A DNA stretch of 64,000 bases from the NCBI GenBank assembly GCA_964520655.1, contig CAZFNI010000005.1:1-64000 (forward strand). Direction: 5' to 3'. This DNA comes from JACQQW01 sp964520655 (GTDB lineage Bacteria > Omnitrophota > Gorgyraeia > Zapsychrales > Fredricksoniimonadaceae). The notes beneath the pieces are model-generated. The model saw only the letters and a list, made by a program, of their open reading frames with translations. It did not search any database and was not told the DNA's origin. Both the position numbers and the translations under genes were made by a program. Below are positions 24,466 through 35,800 of this stretch, one piece after another. The stretch's first letter is position 1; each line of letters opens with the position of its first letter.

Positions 24466-26136
24466 ATGTATGCCGATATACGCAACGAAATTTCGTCCAT
24501 CATTACCTCTGTCTTGCAAAGAACTTTCCCGCAAGCGCAGGGTGTTGCTGTCATTGTCGATGCCCCCGCTGATAAGTCTAACGGGGATTTTTCCTGTAAT
24601 ATAGCCCTTCAATTAAGCCGGATCTTAAAAAAAAATCCTTTGATCATCGCACAGGAATTGCTGCCTTTGATCGAACAGGAGCTTGCGTCTAGACCGCTCA
24701 AGAGTTCAGTCGCCAAAGTAGAGATAAAAGGCGGGTTTATTAATTTTTATTTGTCTCTGGCTGGTTTTTACAGTTTTTTAGAGGATGTCTTTAAGCAGAT
24801 CGACGCGTATGGGCGTTCTAATTTTGGTGCTTCGCTGCCATTTTGTCTGGAGTTTGTCAGTGCTAACCCAACGGGGCCCTTAACGGTGGCGCATGGCCGT
24901 CAAGCGGCTGTTGGGGACACTCTGGTCAATATACTCTCCACGGTCGGATTTGATGCCAAAAAAGAGTATTACGTCAATGATGAAGGCAATCAGATCAATA
25001 TCCTGGGAAGGTCCATTGGTGTCCGCGCCAAGCAGCATTTCGGTTCAAGCGAACCTTTTCCAGAGGGCGGGTATCAGGGAGATTATATCCGTGAAATGGC
25101 AAAGATCTTTATTGCGGATAATAATATCAAGAATTTGGATCAGCTCGAACAGGTAGAACCGGCGGCTTTTCGTGCTTTTGGTGTTAGATATTTGATGGAT
25201 GTGATCAAGAAAGATCTGATCGATTTTGATGTGCATTTTGATGTCTGGTCATATCAGTCGAAGATCGCGACCACTGCGGCTATTGAAGCGTTGCTGGCGG
25301 ATCTTAAGGCGAAAGGGTTTGTTTACGAGAACGAGGGCGCATTGTGGTTTAAATCCACGCACTGGGGTGATGATAAAGACCGCGTTGTCCGTAAATCCAA
25401 TGGGGATTACACCTACTTAACTCCGGATATTGTGTACCATAAAAATAAATTTGAACGCGGGTTTAAACGCATTGTTAATATTTTGGGCCCTGATCATCAC
25501 GGCTATATCCCTAGGATCAAAGCGGCAGCAGGAGCGCTGGGTAAAAGTCCTGATGATCTGGATGTGCTGATCGTACAACTGGCGACAATATTCCGGGATG
25601 GAAAAGAAGTTTCAATGTCGACCCGTCGGGGAGAATTTATCACCCTTAGGGAAGTTATTGAAGAGGTAGGGCGGGATGCGGGGCGTTTCTTCTTTTTAAT
25701 GCGCCAGTCCAGCGCCCATTTGGAATTTGATCTGGAGTTAGCCAAGAAGCAAAGCGCGGAAAATCCTGTATACTATATTCAGTATGCTCATGCCCGCATA
25801 TTCAGTGTGATCCGTAAAGCAAAAGGGGAGACTGGATTGTCGCCCAAACAGTCTGGTTTTGCTTTACTCAAAGAAGTTGAAGAGATCGATCTGATGCGAA
25901 AGATCGGTTTTTATCCGGAAGTGCTCATCGCTTGCGCAAAAACTTTAGAACCCTATGCACTCGTACGGTATTTGCAGGAATTGGCGGGATGTTTCCATAA
26001 ATTTTACGATGCCTGCCGAGTCTTGGACGACAATAAAGACCTTTCCAGCGAGCGTTTGGCATTGATCGAGGCGGCACGCATTGTTTTGCGTAACGGTTTA
26101 AAATTGTTGGGAGTGTCAGCTCCCGAGAAAATGTGA
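24466..26136 (+). CDS. argS: Arginyl-tRNA synthetase
   Basis: ArgRS is a class I synthetase that charges tRNA-Arg and needs the tRNA for activation. The 556-residue protein has the N-terminal Add-1 domain, catalytic core VSANPTGPLTVAHGRQAAVG, then EYYVNDEGNQINILGRS and the C-terminal anticodon-binding helices (NPVYYIQYAHARI). The HIGH-type signature reads TVAH (140-143) instead of the usual HxGH, and the KMSKS position reads SMSTR (383-387). Loss of the second motif is common among ArgRS; the first change is less usual. It starts 9 bp after rsfS and ends 1 bp before recJ. Confidence 0.95.
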   Translation: MYADIRNEISSIITSVLQRTFPQAQGVAVIVDAPADKSNGDFSCNIALQLSRILKKNPLIIAQELLPLIEQELASRPLKSSVAKVEIKGGFINFYLSLAGFYSFLEDVFKQIDAYGRSNFGASLPFCLEFVSANPTGPLTVAHGRQAAVGDTLVNILSTVGFDAKKEYYVNDEGNQINILGRSIGVRAKQHFGSSEPFPEGGYQGDYIREMAKIFIADNNIKNLDQLEQVEPAAFRAFGVRYLMDVIKKDLIDFDVHFDVWSYQSKIATTAAIEALLADLKAKGFVYENEGALWFKSTHWGDDKDRVVRKSNGDYTYLTPDIVYHKNKFERGFKRIVNILGPDHHGYIPRIKAAAGALGKSPDDLDVLIVQLATIFRDGKEVSMSTRRGEFITLREVIEEVGRDAGRFFFLMRQSSAHLEFDLELAKKQSAENPVYYIQYAHARIFSVIRKAKGETGLSPKQSGFALLKEVEEIDLMRKIGFYPEVLIACAKTLEPYALVRYLQELAGCFHKFYDACRVLDDNKDLSSERLALIEAARIVLRNGLKLLGVSAPEKM

Positions 26137-26137
26137 T

Positions 26138-27820
26138 ATGGCCAAACAATGGCGTCTTGCCTCAAGTGACCCCGCAATTGTTCAGCATTTAAGTGATGCA
26201 TTAAATATCCACCCGATCATTGCTCAATTATTGGTTAACAGAGAAGTGATCAATTTGCATGAGGCCAGGCTTTTTCTTAACGCGGATATCCCTTCGTTAT
26301 ACAATCCGTTTTTGTTAACAGATATGGACAGGGCAGTCGAGCGTATAGAAAAGGCTCGAACGCTAAATGAGAGGATCCTCATTTACGGCGATTATGATGT
26401 TGATGGTGTTACCTCCTCCGCGCTGCTGCGCCGGACATTGAAGCGCTACGGCATTGCGGCAACCAACTATATCCCTCATCGAATGGAAGAGGGGTATGGC
26501 TTAAACATGTCAATCGTGGAATTTGCACAATCTCAAAACATTCATTTGATCATTACGGTCGACTGCGGGATCAATGCGTTTGAAGAGATCGAGGCGATCA
26601 CCAAGGGTGGGATCGATGTTATTGTTATAGACCACCATGAATTGGATGCTGACAAGATACCCGGAGCAGTCGCGGTGATCGATCCTAAACGTCAAGATTG
26701 CTTGTATCCATTTAAGAATTTATCAGCCGTTGGTTTAGTGGCCAAATTAGCACAGGCATTATTGGGTGCTTTGCCGGAAGAGGATCTGGATCTGGTCGCG
26801 TTAGGGACGGTTGCTGATGTTGTGGCTTTACGAGGAGAGAACAGGATCTTTGTAAAAAAGGGGTTGCCGCTGATCGAGCGTTCCACTAAACATGGTCTGC
26901 GTGCTTTACTTGAGGTGGCCAAGATCTCAGGAAAGAAAATGAAACCGTATTATATTGGCTTTGTCCTAGGTCCACGATTAAACGCTGCTGGACGGATGGA
27001 TTCTGCCAATATCGCGTTAGATCTTTTACTATCAGAAGATGAGCCTACGGCTATTGCGTTAGCGCGCAGTCTGGAAGAACAGAATATTAAACGGCAGAAG
27101 ACCCAGTTGTCCGTTGTTGAAGAAGCGATCGCCATGATCGAGGAAGATGAGGATCTAAGGTCAAGCAGGATCATTGTTGTGGCAAAAGAGGGTTGGCATA
27201 AAGGAGTATTGGGTATTGTGGCCAGCCGCATTGTGGAAAAATATAATCGTCCAACTGTTGTGATCACCATGGCTGATGGTCTTGGGACTGGATCAGCCCG
27301 TTCTGTGGATGGCTTTCATCTGCATGAAGCATTTTCTTCCTGCGCTCAGATGCTGGATAACTTCGGCGGTCATAAGCGTGCCGCCGGTTTAAGGTTGAAA
27401 TCTGATAAAATCGACCATTTCCGAAAAGCCATTAATCACTTTGCCAGTCAGGTGATGCCTCAAACCGCTTTAGCCCCTGTCCTTGATATTGATTGTGAGA
27501 TCGCTTTCTCTCAGATTGATCTTGAACTTATTGGGATCATTGAATCAATGGAACCTCATGGTGAGGGTAATCCGACCCCGGTTTTCTGTACCCGTCATCT
27601 GACAGTTAAAAGTGTTCCTGCCTTGCTTGGTAAGGACACCATAAAATTCTGGGTCACCGATGGGAACAGGACGATCAGTGCGGTGGGTTTTGGGATGGGT
27701 AGTTATAAAGAAGCCGTCAGACTTGGTTCCAAGGTTGAACTGGCGTACCAGTTAAGCATTGATGATTGGAACAAAGCACCGACGGCTCAATTGATCTTAA
27801 AAGATATTAAACTGCTTTAA
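26138..27820 (+). CDS. recJ: Single-stranded-DNA exonuclease RecJ
   Basis: RecJ degrades single-stranded DNA 5' to 3' in recombination and mismatch/base-excision repair. The 560-residue protein contains the DHH phosphoesterase motifs: YGDYDVDGVTSSALL, VDCGINAFEEI, the namesake VIDHHEL (D165-H167), and ALGTVADVVAL. The DHHA1 domain follows with GWHKGVLGIVASRIVE and NFGGHKRAAGLRL, then an OB fold near the C-terminus. The last 14 bp overlap the reverse-strand rpmB tail to tail. Confidence 0.95.
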   Translation: MAKQWRLASSDPAIVQHLSDALNIHPIIAQLLVNREVINLHEARLFLNADIPSLYNPFLLTDMDRAVERIEKARTLNERILIYGDYDVDGVTSSALLRRTLKRYGIAATNYIPHRMEEGYGLNMSIVEFAQSQNIHLIITVDCGINAFEEIEAITKGGIDVIVIDHHELDADKIPGAVAVIDPKRQDCLYPFKNLSAVGLVAKLAQALLGALPEEDLDLVALGTVADVVALRGENRIFVKKGLPLIERSTKHGLRALLEVAKISGKKMKPYYIGFVLGPRLNAAGRMDSANIALDLLLSEDEPTAIALARSLEEQNIKRQKTQLSVVEEAIAMIEEDEDLRSSRIIVVAKEGWHKGVLGIVASRIVEKYNRPTVVITMADGLGTGSARSVDGFHLHEAFSSCAQMLDNFGGHKRAAGLRLKSDKIDHFRKAINHFASQVMPQTALAPVLDIDCEIAFSQIDLELIGIIESMEPHGEGNPTPVFCTRHLTVKSVPALLGKDTIKFWVTDGNRTISAVGFGMGSYKEAVRLGSKVELAYQLSIDDWNKAPTAQLILKDIKLL

Positions 27821-28034
27821 CGACTTTATTAGCTGAAATACAAGAAGTACAGACGAGCGCACGCTGGACAGAACCATCATGTTGGATCTTTAAGCGTTGC
27901 AAGTTTGGCAAAACCTGACGAAATGATTTACCAACGATCTTGGAACCAGCGCCGCCTTTTTTCTTTTCCATACCGCGACGTTTGTATTTTTTGCCAGTTG
28001 TAGGGCCTTTGCCGCAAATTACACAGGATCTCAT
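27807..28034 (-). CDS. rpmB: Large ribosomal subunit protein L28
   Basis: L28 binds 23S rRNA near the E site. The 75-residue protein starts MRSCVICGKGP and ends LVCTSCISANKVVKAV; the paired CxxC motifs make a zinc-binding L28. FRQVLPNLQRLKI is the family core. A basic glycine-rich stretch (residues 17-37, KYKRRGMEKKKGG) replaces the usual loop. An AGAGGT ribosome-binding site sits about 8 nt before the start. It is the only reverse-strand gene in the window, overlapping the 3' end of recJ by 14 bp. Confidence 0.93.
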   Translation of the reverse strand: MRSCVICGKGPTTGKKYKRRGMEKKKGGAGSKIVGKSFRQVLPNLQRLKIQHDGSVQRALVCTSCISANKVVKAV

Positions 28035-28073
28035 TTAGTTGACCTCTGATACATGGGTTAAAAACGAAGCCAT

Positions 28074-28103
28074 AATATACTGGAATTGACGGGAGATTGT
28101 CAA
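28074..28103 (-). promoter_or_regulatory. Promoter of rpmB
   Basis: Read on the reverse strand, TTGACA (28103 to 28098) is followed after 18 bp by TATATT (28079 to 28074), matching 6 and 5 consensus positions. The predicted start is near 28067, about 33 nt before the rpmB ATG. The -35 box is also one arm of an inverted repeat adjoining the pepF-like gene's ribosome-binding site. Confidence 0.7.
28076..28081 (+). promoter_or_regulatory. Possible -10 box for the M3 peptidase gene
   Basis: TATACT on the + strand matches 5 of 6 consensus bases and overlaps the reverse-strand -10 box of rpmB. No good -35 is seen 16-18 bp upstream. The predicted start near 28088 would give a 25-nt leader containing AAGGAG. 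Overlapping divergent promoters here would compete with each other. Confidence 0.4.
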
Positions 28104-28112
28104 GGAGAAAAA

Positions 28113-29831
28113 ATGGATCTTTCAAAACTAGCTGCCTATAAAAAACGTCATTTTGTGCCGGGTTCGGCTGATCTGACAGATGTTAAAACAGTGGTTGGAT
28201 TGTATGAACTGTTGGAAAGCAGGGTGGTCAATGACCCCAAACAGCTGGATCAATGGATGTTAGATCGCTCTGAAGTGGATGCGGCCCTTTCTCAGGTTGG
28301 CTCGATCTTGTATATCCGTATGACCTGCCAGACGGACGATAAAGCAATCGCGGGAGCCTATACCAAGTTCATTGAGACCATACCGCCTGCTACTAAACCC
28401 ATTAATGACCGGTTGAATAAGAAATACCTTTTAGCTCGGCAGTCGTTGGCTATGGATGAGAAGCGTTTGATGGTCTATGACCGTTCGATCAAAACGGATA
28501 TTGAGCTTTTTAGGGAGGAGAATGTCCCACTGCAAACCAAGGTAGATCTTTTGTCCCAGGAATATCAAACCATTTGCGGATCTATGACGGTGGAATTTGA
28601 AGGGAAAGAGCGGACTTTACCGGAAATGGGGAAGTTTTTGCTAGAGACTGACCGTGATCTGCGCGAGCGGGCCTGGCGGGCAACAGCACAGCGCCGCTTA
28701 AAAGAGCAGAGCAAGTTAGAAGATGTTTTTGACGGCATGTTCAAGCTGCGCAACCAGATCAGCCGCAATGCCGGTTTTAAGAATTTTACTGAGTACCAAT
28801 TTAAATCCTATCATCGTTTTGATTACACGTCGGACGACTGCAAGCGTTATCATGAGACCATTGAGAAATTCATTGTTCCCCTAAACGGGCGTATTTTGGA
28901 ACAGCGTAAGAAAGAAATGGGCCTTAAAACGCTACGTCCCTGGGATAGTGCGGTTGATCCTCTTGGCCGTCCGCCTTTAAAGCCCTTCACGGATGTGAAA
29001 GAATTGATCAATGGATCACAGAAGATCTTCAACAGGCTAGATGCGGCTTTGGGCAAGCAGTTCCAGGAGATGAATGAATTGGGGTTACTGGATCTGGCCA
29101 GCCGTAAAGGCAAAGCCCCCGGGGGTTATCAAAATACGCTCAGCGAAGCGCGGAAACCCTTTATTTTTATGAATGCAGTTGGGGTGGATGATGATGTGCG
29201 TACCTTATTGCATGAAGCCGGCCATGCCTTCCACGCGCTTGCCTGTGCCAATGATCCACTGGTTGATTACCGTCATGGGCCCATGGAATTTTGTGAAGTG
29301 GCCTCCATGGCCATGGAGCTGTTGGGGGGTCAACACATCCATGAATTTTACAGCAAGGATGAGACTAACCGCTCGAATCGGGAGCATTTGGAGGGGATAA
29401 TCCATATTTTAGCATGGGTCGCCAACATCGATGCGTACCAGCATTGGCTTTATGAGCATCCAGACCATACACCGCAGCAGCGCCGACAGGCCTGGCTTGG
29501 ATTTTATGAACAATTTGGCGGGAAGTTCGTGGACTGGTCGGATTTGACAGAGATCAAAGCCTATCTTTGGCATCGTCAGCTGCATATTTTTGAGGTGCCG
29601 TTCTATTATATTGAATACGGCATTGCCCAACTGGGAGCGCTGCAGGTTTGGGTGAATAATAAAAAGAACCCTGGTAAGGCCTTGGCTGATTATAAGAAAG
29701 GCTTGTCTTTTGGTGGCGCGATCACCTTGCCGGAGCTCTACAAGGCAGCCGGTATAGAATTCAATTTTTCTGCGGACATCATCCGACCTTTGGTTGAAGA
29801 AGTAACCAAAGAATGGGAAAAACTGCTCTAG
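28113..29831 (+). CDS. M3 family oligoendopeptidase (PepF-like)
   Basis: A cytosolic zinc oligopeptidase of 572 residues. The metal motif HEAGH is at 367-371 within TLLHEAGHAFHAL, and the third ligand region PMEFCEVASMAMELL lies about 27 residues on. The N-terminal helical domain (residues 1-250) is typical of the PepF/M3B branch, including EENVPLQTKVDLLSQEYQ. It probably trims peptides left by protein turnover. The ATG at 28113, 5 nt after AAGGAG, is preferred to an in-frame TTG at 28086. It starts a new + strand run after rpmB. Confidence 0.92.
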   Translation: MDLSKLAAYKKRHFVPGSADLTDVKTVVGLYELLESRVVNDPKQLDQWMLDRSEVDAALSQVGSILYIRMTCQTDDKAIAGAYTKFIETIPPATKPINDRLNKKYLLARQSLAMDEKRLMVYDRSIKTDIELFREENVPLQTKVDLLSQEYQTICGSMTVEFEGKERTLPEMGKFLLETDRDLRERAWRATAQRRLKEQSKLEDVFDGMFKLRNQISRNAGFKNFTEYQFKSYHRFDYTSDDCKRYHETIEKFIVPLNGRILEQRKKEMGLKTLRPWDSAVDPLGRPPLKPFTDVKELINGSQKIFNRLDAALGKQFQEMNELGLLDLASRKGKAPGGYQNTLSEARKPFIFMNAVGVDDDVRTLLHEAGHAFHALACANDPLVDYRHGPMEFCEVASMAMELLGGQHIHEFYSKDETNRSNREHLEGIIHILAWVANIDAYQHWLYEHPDHTPQQRRQAWLGFYEQFGGKFVDWSDLTEIKAYLWHRQLHIFEVPFYYIEYGIAQLGALQVWVNNKKNPGKALADYKKGLSFGGAITLPELYKAAGIEFNFSADIIRPLVEEVTKEWEKLL

Positions 29832-29867
29832 ATTGCCTATATCTAGATAATATGTTATCCTTTGGGC

Positions 29868-32800
29868 ATGCTCCATAGGATCATCGTCATTTTCATATCA
29901 CTTTGCCTGCTTCCTTTTCCTAAAGTCTCTGCTCAGGAATTGGTTTTACCTGCCCCTGGAACAATGGTGCAGGTTAGTCCTGCGTTTGTTCCACCATTAC
30001 TTAGAGGCATCAAAGTCAATCCCAGTGACCCTTTTCAGATGGAATTTATCCTGGATCGAGGGGGCCATCCTGCATCCAGAGATATCAATGAAGAATCCCG
30101 CAAACTTGTAAAATATTTTCTTGCTGGTTTGACCATTCCGGAAAAAGATCTATGGGTGAATTTGAGTCCCTATGAAAAAGACCGTATTGTTCCGGAAAGT
30201 TTTGGTCAGACAGAAATGGGACGAGACCTTTTAGCGCAGGACTATTTGTTAAAGCAACTGACCGCAAGTCTTGTTTATCCTGAAAGTGAGATCGGTCAAG
30301 AATTCTGGAAGAGGATTTACCAGAGTGTCTCGAATAAGAATGTCCCTGTGAATACGTTCAATAAAGTGTGGATATTGCCGGATAAGGCGGTTATTTATGA
30401 GAATGCGCAAAATGGGACGGTATATATTGTTGAGTCCAGGCTTAAAGTTTTAACCGAAAAGGATTATTTGGCGGCCAGGAAGAACAGTTCCTTGGAATCA
30501 AACGACCAGGCTGTCAGGAACATTGTGATCCCGGCTTTAACAAAAGAGGTCAATGAGGGGGCTAATTTTTCTCAGCTTCGTCAGGTCTATAACTCATTGA
30601 TCCTGGCTGTTTGGTATAAGAACAAGATCAAGAACAGTATTTTAAGCCATGTATATGCTGATAAGAATAAAGTATCCGGGGTTGTCATTGATGATCCATT
30701 AGAAAAGCAAAGGATATATGAGCGTTATTTGCAGGCTTTCAAAAAAGGAGCCTACAGCTTTATCAGAGAGGAACATGATCCTCTCACTGAAAGGATGGTT
30801 CCAAGAAAATATTTTTCCGGAGGGGTGACGCTGTTGAATGTGTCGCAAGCCATGATTGCGATCACACAAATGCCTAAACAGGCGGCATCTTTAGAACAAT
30901 TATCGATCCGTTTAGAAGACATGCCTTTTCCCAAACGAGATATCCCTAAAGATGCGGCCATAATCTCCTTAAAAGCTTCTCAAAAACAGTCTTTAAGAGA
31001 GGTGATGGATCATGTCCAGCAACAATTAAACCAACAGATTGAGCCCAATGTGCCTAAAGAATTCTGGTTTAAGCAGCATGTTATTTATCCGTTCGATGAT
31101 GTTCGGGGCGGCATTGGGACGTTTATCCTTTTAAGAAAGATCATCCATGCTTTCGATGAGAGCTTTACGGAGGATGAGCCGCTGACGGAAGAAGTGGCTG
31201 TAAAGATCGCGAACAAATTATCGGATCTGGGATTGATCAATAGGGGAGAACTAAAGCTGTTGACGGATGCCATTAAAGGAGAGGATGGCCTTCAGGGGCT
31301 TCTGCCTATGTATGCTGAACTCCTACAGCATAATCGGCTTATCCCGGATGATCAAACAGAAAGAAAAGCATTTGGGGTAAAGGTTCCCAAAGAATTGATG
31401 TTGAAATTATTTGACGGGGCATTCGGCGGTTTTAACAAGCCTGGAGATGAAAGGTTGGCAATGGCTCAGGAGGAGATGATCCGTTCAAAGAAAGATCATT
31501 ATATCCTGGATTATTACAAGCGCACTTCTGGAATTTTTGCTGTTTTTCAAAATATACTTGAGAATTTGAACGATCTCCTTGAAGATTCCGGTGATTATTT
31601 AGAGAGTTTATCCGGCATTGCTGAAGGTTTTGTGCTTGTTAAGCAGATGGATGGTACATTCAGGATCAAAAGTGATCTTGGGGATGATAAACTTGTTGAG
31701 GTTTTTGTGGATGATCCTCAACTCATCTTGAAGGTGTTCCAGCAATCTTTGTCTTCGCAAGCGCCAATAAGTGGACGTATTTTGTCAGCGATAAAGCTTG
31801 CGGCCGATGAGATTGAATTAAATCCCCAGAACCGGGACGATATGAAGACGCAGATCGCTGACAGGTTCGTTGAGATCTTGAGTGCAAAAGGAGATGTCAG
31901 CCTTATTTTGATGCAGATGCAGGAGGCGGGCGTCTTAAAATGGGTGCTTCCTTCATTGGCTGGTCTCGATGATCATTTTGCGGCAAGTTTCCATCGGTTC
32001 ACATTAACGGCACATACGATCTATCTTTTATATGTTTTTGATCATTTTGATGCGGTGGCCGCTAAGGCGACTGGAAAAAGTAAGGCGTATTTTGATGGTC
32101 TTAAAGAAATGATCAGACAATATAAGGATTCAGATAATTCACATCATCGACTCACGCTTAGACTGGGAATGCTTTTGCATGACGCTCAGAAGGAAACAGG
32201 TTATGTAAAATTTGATCAACCCCATCCATTCGGTGGTGCGGATGTTTTAGTCCCGCAAGTTTTTTCTATCCTGAAGAGTGCGGTTGCTGTTCGGCCCATG
32301 GTGGGTTGGCTTGTTTGGTATCATCAGGAATTAACAACCCGTGCCGAATCTGTTCCTTCAGGAGAGTATTATTATTCCGATCTTATCGATCTTTTAAGAT
32401 TAGGCGACCGTAAGCTTGACAAAGACCTGTGGAACCTGTTTTATATCCTCACTGTGGCGGATGGTCTGTCTGTTGACCCATCCGTCAAAAAAACTTTTTT
32501 GGATAAAGACCCTTTCCCTGCGATCAATGCGATGCACCGGCAAATGACAGAATATTTCTCCAAAAGCAGTGAGGAGCAAAGGTCGTTAAGGGACGTATGG
32601 GAAAAGAAGGCGTCTTATGAATTGCAGTTGTATCAGGATAAATTACGATCAGATGATCTGTATAAAGCTGTCCTTAATACTGCTGCTGAGATCGTCCTGC
32701 CGATGCAACGGGAGGCATTTAGTGAATATGTGAAAAGTCATTTTGAAGAGTCTTATGCTGAATATATCCAAATGTTCCCGATGCTTTACTTGAGACAATT

Positions 32801-35800
32801 ACCGATGCATGTTCTTGGGCAGCAATTAATTCGATTTATGCATGTTCAATGGGAGCGTCAGCAGGCATCGACCGATCTTCAGGGCCGGGTCTTTCAATCT
32901 TTGGTTGGTCAAGTCAGGACAGGATTTGGGACCCTCATTGATGTGATGGTGCTGCGTTCGATGGAGAAGCAAGGTGATATGCATAAAGTTATGGGCATAT
33001 TATCAGCTTTGGGGATCAATATCTTTGATGCTCAGGTGCATATTTCATCAGAAGGTATCGTTGTGAATAGAATACAGGGATATTTTCTGACTCATGAAAA
33101 AATGCTGGCGAGGGAGATCTGGGATAATGTAACATCAAAAAGCCCTGAATTGAAGTCAATGTACCGTGACAAGAGAACGGATGACTGGGAAGATCTGCTT
33201 CCGACTATTATTGACGCGGTTCTCAAGGGGTATCTTGATATCGAAGAGCTATTCAAAGCGGGTCCTGTGCATGTTTTAAGCCAATTGCGTAAAAATGCGA
33301 CAGAGCCTGTGAGTGTTACGTTCTCAGAAAGACAGAAAGTTGGGAATTTCCATGTTAGTCCTTTGAATATTACTGCGCCTGACAGGAACGGGCTGGCCTA
33401 CCTGGTGATGCGGCTACTCAATGAACGTTTTGGGGTGAATGTTGAAAGTTCTCCACTGGAGACGCTGCAGGCAGGGGTGCTGGATCGATTTTTTCTGACA
33501 AAGAATGATTCATCTGGAGCTAAGCGTGCCCTCAATGACGAAGAAAAGGAAGAGATCACGGCATATTTGAAAGTCTTGCTCGGCATGAAAGATATTCCTG
33601 CGGCAGCCATAAAACAAATGGCTGGGATTAATCCTGACAGTCGTAATGCGAAAGATCTTCTGGTTTGGCTGTTGCCGTTCTCACCCAGAGAAAGCCAGAT
33701 CGCTGAAGGGTATTTAAGAAAAATGCTATCTGGCGAGGTTGTTGAGGGGATTGCACTGGAAAATCTGATGAATTACTCGGCACTGAGAGATTTTTATGAT
33801 TTAGTCAAAAGCTCTGCTGATGAAGCCATGATCACTATTGTTGATGGATCGTTATTACGACAGCCTTCAACCAGTCTGCCCTATACAATAAAGATGTTGG
33901 AGGCAAAATTGCTTCCAGGAGATGTGTATGAGGCGCGTTGGGGTATGCGCAGGGTGATTGTAAGAGGATTGGCTGCAATGGGACAGGTCATGCGAAATAA
34001 AGAACCGGCATTTGCTTTGGATTTTTTGAAGGCAAGGATCATGTCTGGCGCACCTAATGAAGAAAAGAATGATGATGTAAAAGCTGAAATTGAACAACAG
34101 GTCCGCAATTTTAATGATGGGTCTTTGCAGATCGATCGAACGGCGATCGTTGATGCATTAAAACTACTTTACCCAACACAAGATGACGATCATTTAAGGG
34201 GCATCCTGGGGCAGTTAGTGGATTTAAATAGGAATGATGCCAAGCATCACATGCAGATCTTCAGTCTTTTGAACAAGTGGTCTTTTGAGATGGTCTTAAG
34301 GAATCCGTACATCCTTTATTCAATATTTAATCTTGCTCCTCAAGAAATAGATGCTTTGGTGGCTTCGATCGAACGTATGCGCTCGAACATGGGCAATAGC
34401 GAAGATGCTTCTGCGTACATTCAACTGGCTTTGATGTTAGAGATGGTTTTGCCTAAAAAGGGCATGAAATACGTGGAATCTATGATGCAAAATAATGGAG
34501 GTATCGGATCAGTGGCGAGATTTCTAGACGCCAAGAAAGCTTTGCTGTTAAGTGTAAAGGTTTGGCCAAATATAAAAATATTGTTGGATCAGATGAGAGA
34601 TAGGCATGCCGACAGATCCAGGAAGGTGTTTAGTTTAGACCTGACCGCATTCTTTAAACTAATGGATATTTCTTCCTCGTTTGTTCAACTGAATAAAGAA
34701 AGTGAATTGATATCGGCATTGTCTGGATTAGACCCGGAGAAAGATATTTTTCAGGTTTCCAGTGAATTGGAAAAAGTGTTTCTTAAAGAATTGGGGAATT
34801 TCATCAATGTGGGATCTGAGGTAGATCCGGATGCCCAAAAGAAGTTGTATATGCCATATGTCCCAAGGATATTAGAGGCGGTGCGCTATGTCCAACGAGA
34901 TAAACCTTGGAAAGCAGAGCGATTCAAGGCTTTTTTACGGGCAATGCTGGAAGACCGCTTCTGGGATTTTATCGAAAATGTTGATCAGAATGACCCGGTT
35001 GGCCAACGTAATGCCCTTCATAATCAGCATTTAAGAGAATTGATGAGCAGTAAGGGGATCAATGTTACGCGCTGGTTGGCAAAAGGTAATCTAGACAGGT
35101 TTCAGAGTGGAACATTTGATTTTCAGAAAAAGGCATTTGTGATCAGTCCGATCATGCGTGTGCCTGGTCATGATCTTTTTCTGGGTGATTTCACTAGTTG
35201 TTCAGTTGGTATGAGCTCAAACCTTGAACCGGATGGCATGATGGACCGCCTTGTTGATGAAGGGATCAATGTGATCGAGGTCAGGGATCGGCGTAATGAT
35301 AAAACAATCGCCGTGGCATGGCTCTATGTGGTTGACGACGGCAGTGTGGTGATCCAGAATTTTGAAATACATGGTGATTATGAGGTTCCTTTGGAGCTGA
35401 AAGGGCATATTGGGGATCAAATGCTGGCGTATGCTGAAAAATATTCTGCTTATATTGGGGCAAAACGATTATTGTTCGGGATGCCTGCACATGGGAAGTT
35501 CGTTGGGAAAGATAGTTTTATCGAGAAGCAGTTTGGTGATCGCCGTGTACCATTTAATATGGAAAAGATCGGCGGGTATATAGGGGAGAAGTACTATCTT
35601 TCTTCAGCTGGCAAAGCAGAGGCTTATCTGATCAAAGATAGACTACAGGATAATGCAATGGCATCTGCGTCCCAGGCATTTCATAACAGCATAAATGAGT
35701 TGGCCGATATTTATCAAGATATCTCTGATGTTATGTCGATTATTAATAAAGACCCTAAGAATCCTATTGCCGGCCGCATGATCGCTGCACTTATTTCTAA

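Noticed and set aside
33867..34108. Overlapping reverse-strand open frames inside the giant gene
   Set aside because: They have no ribosome-binding sites and no recognisable domains, while the + strand frame is continuous and its ACT and HD homology brackets the region.
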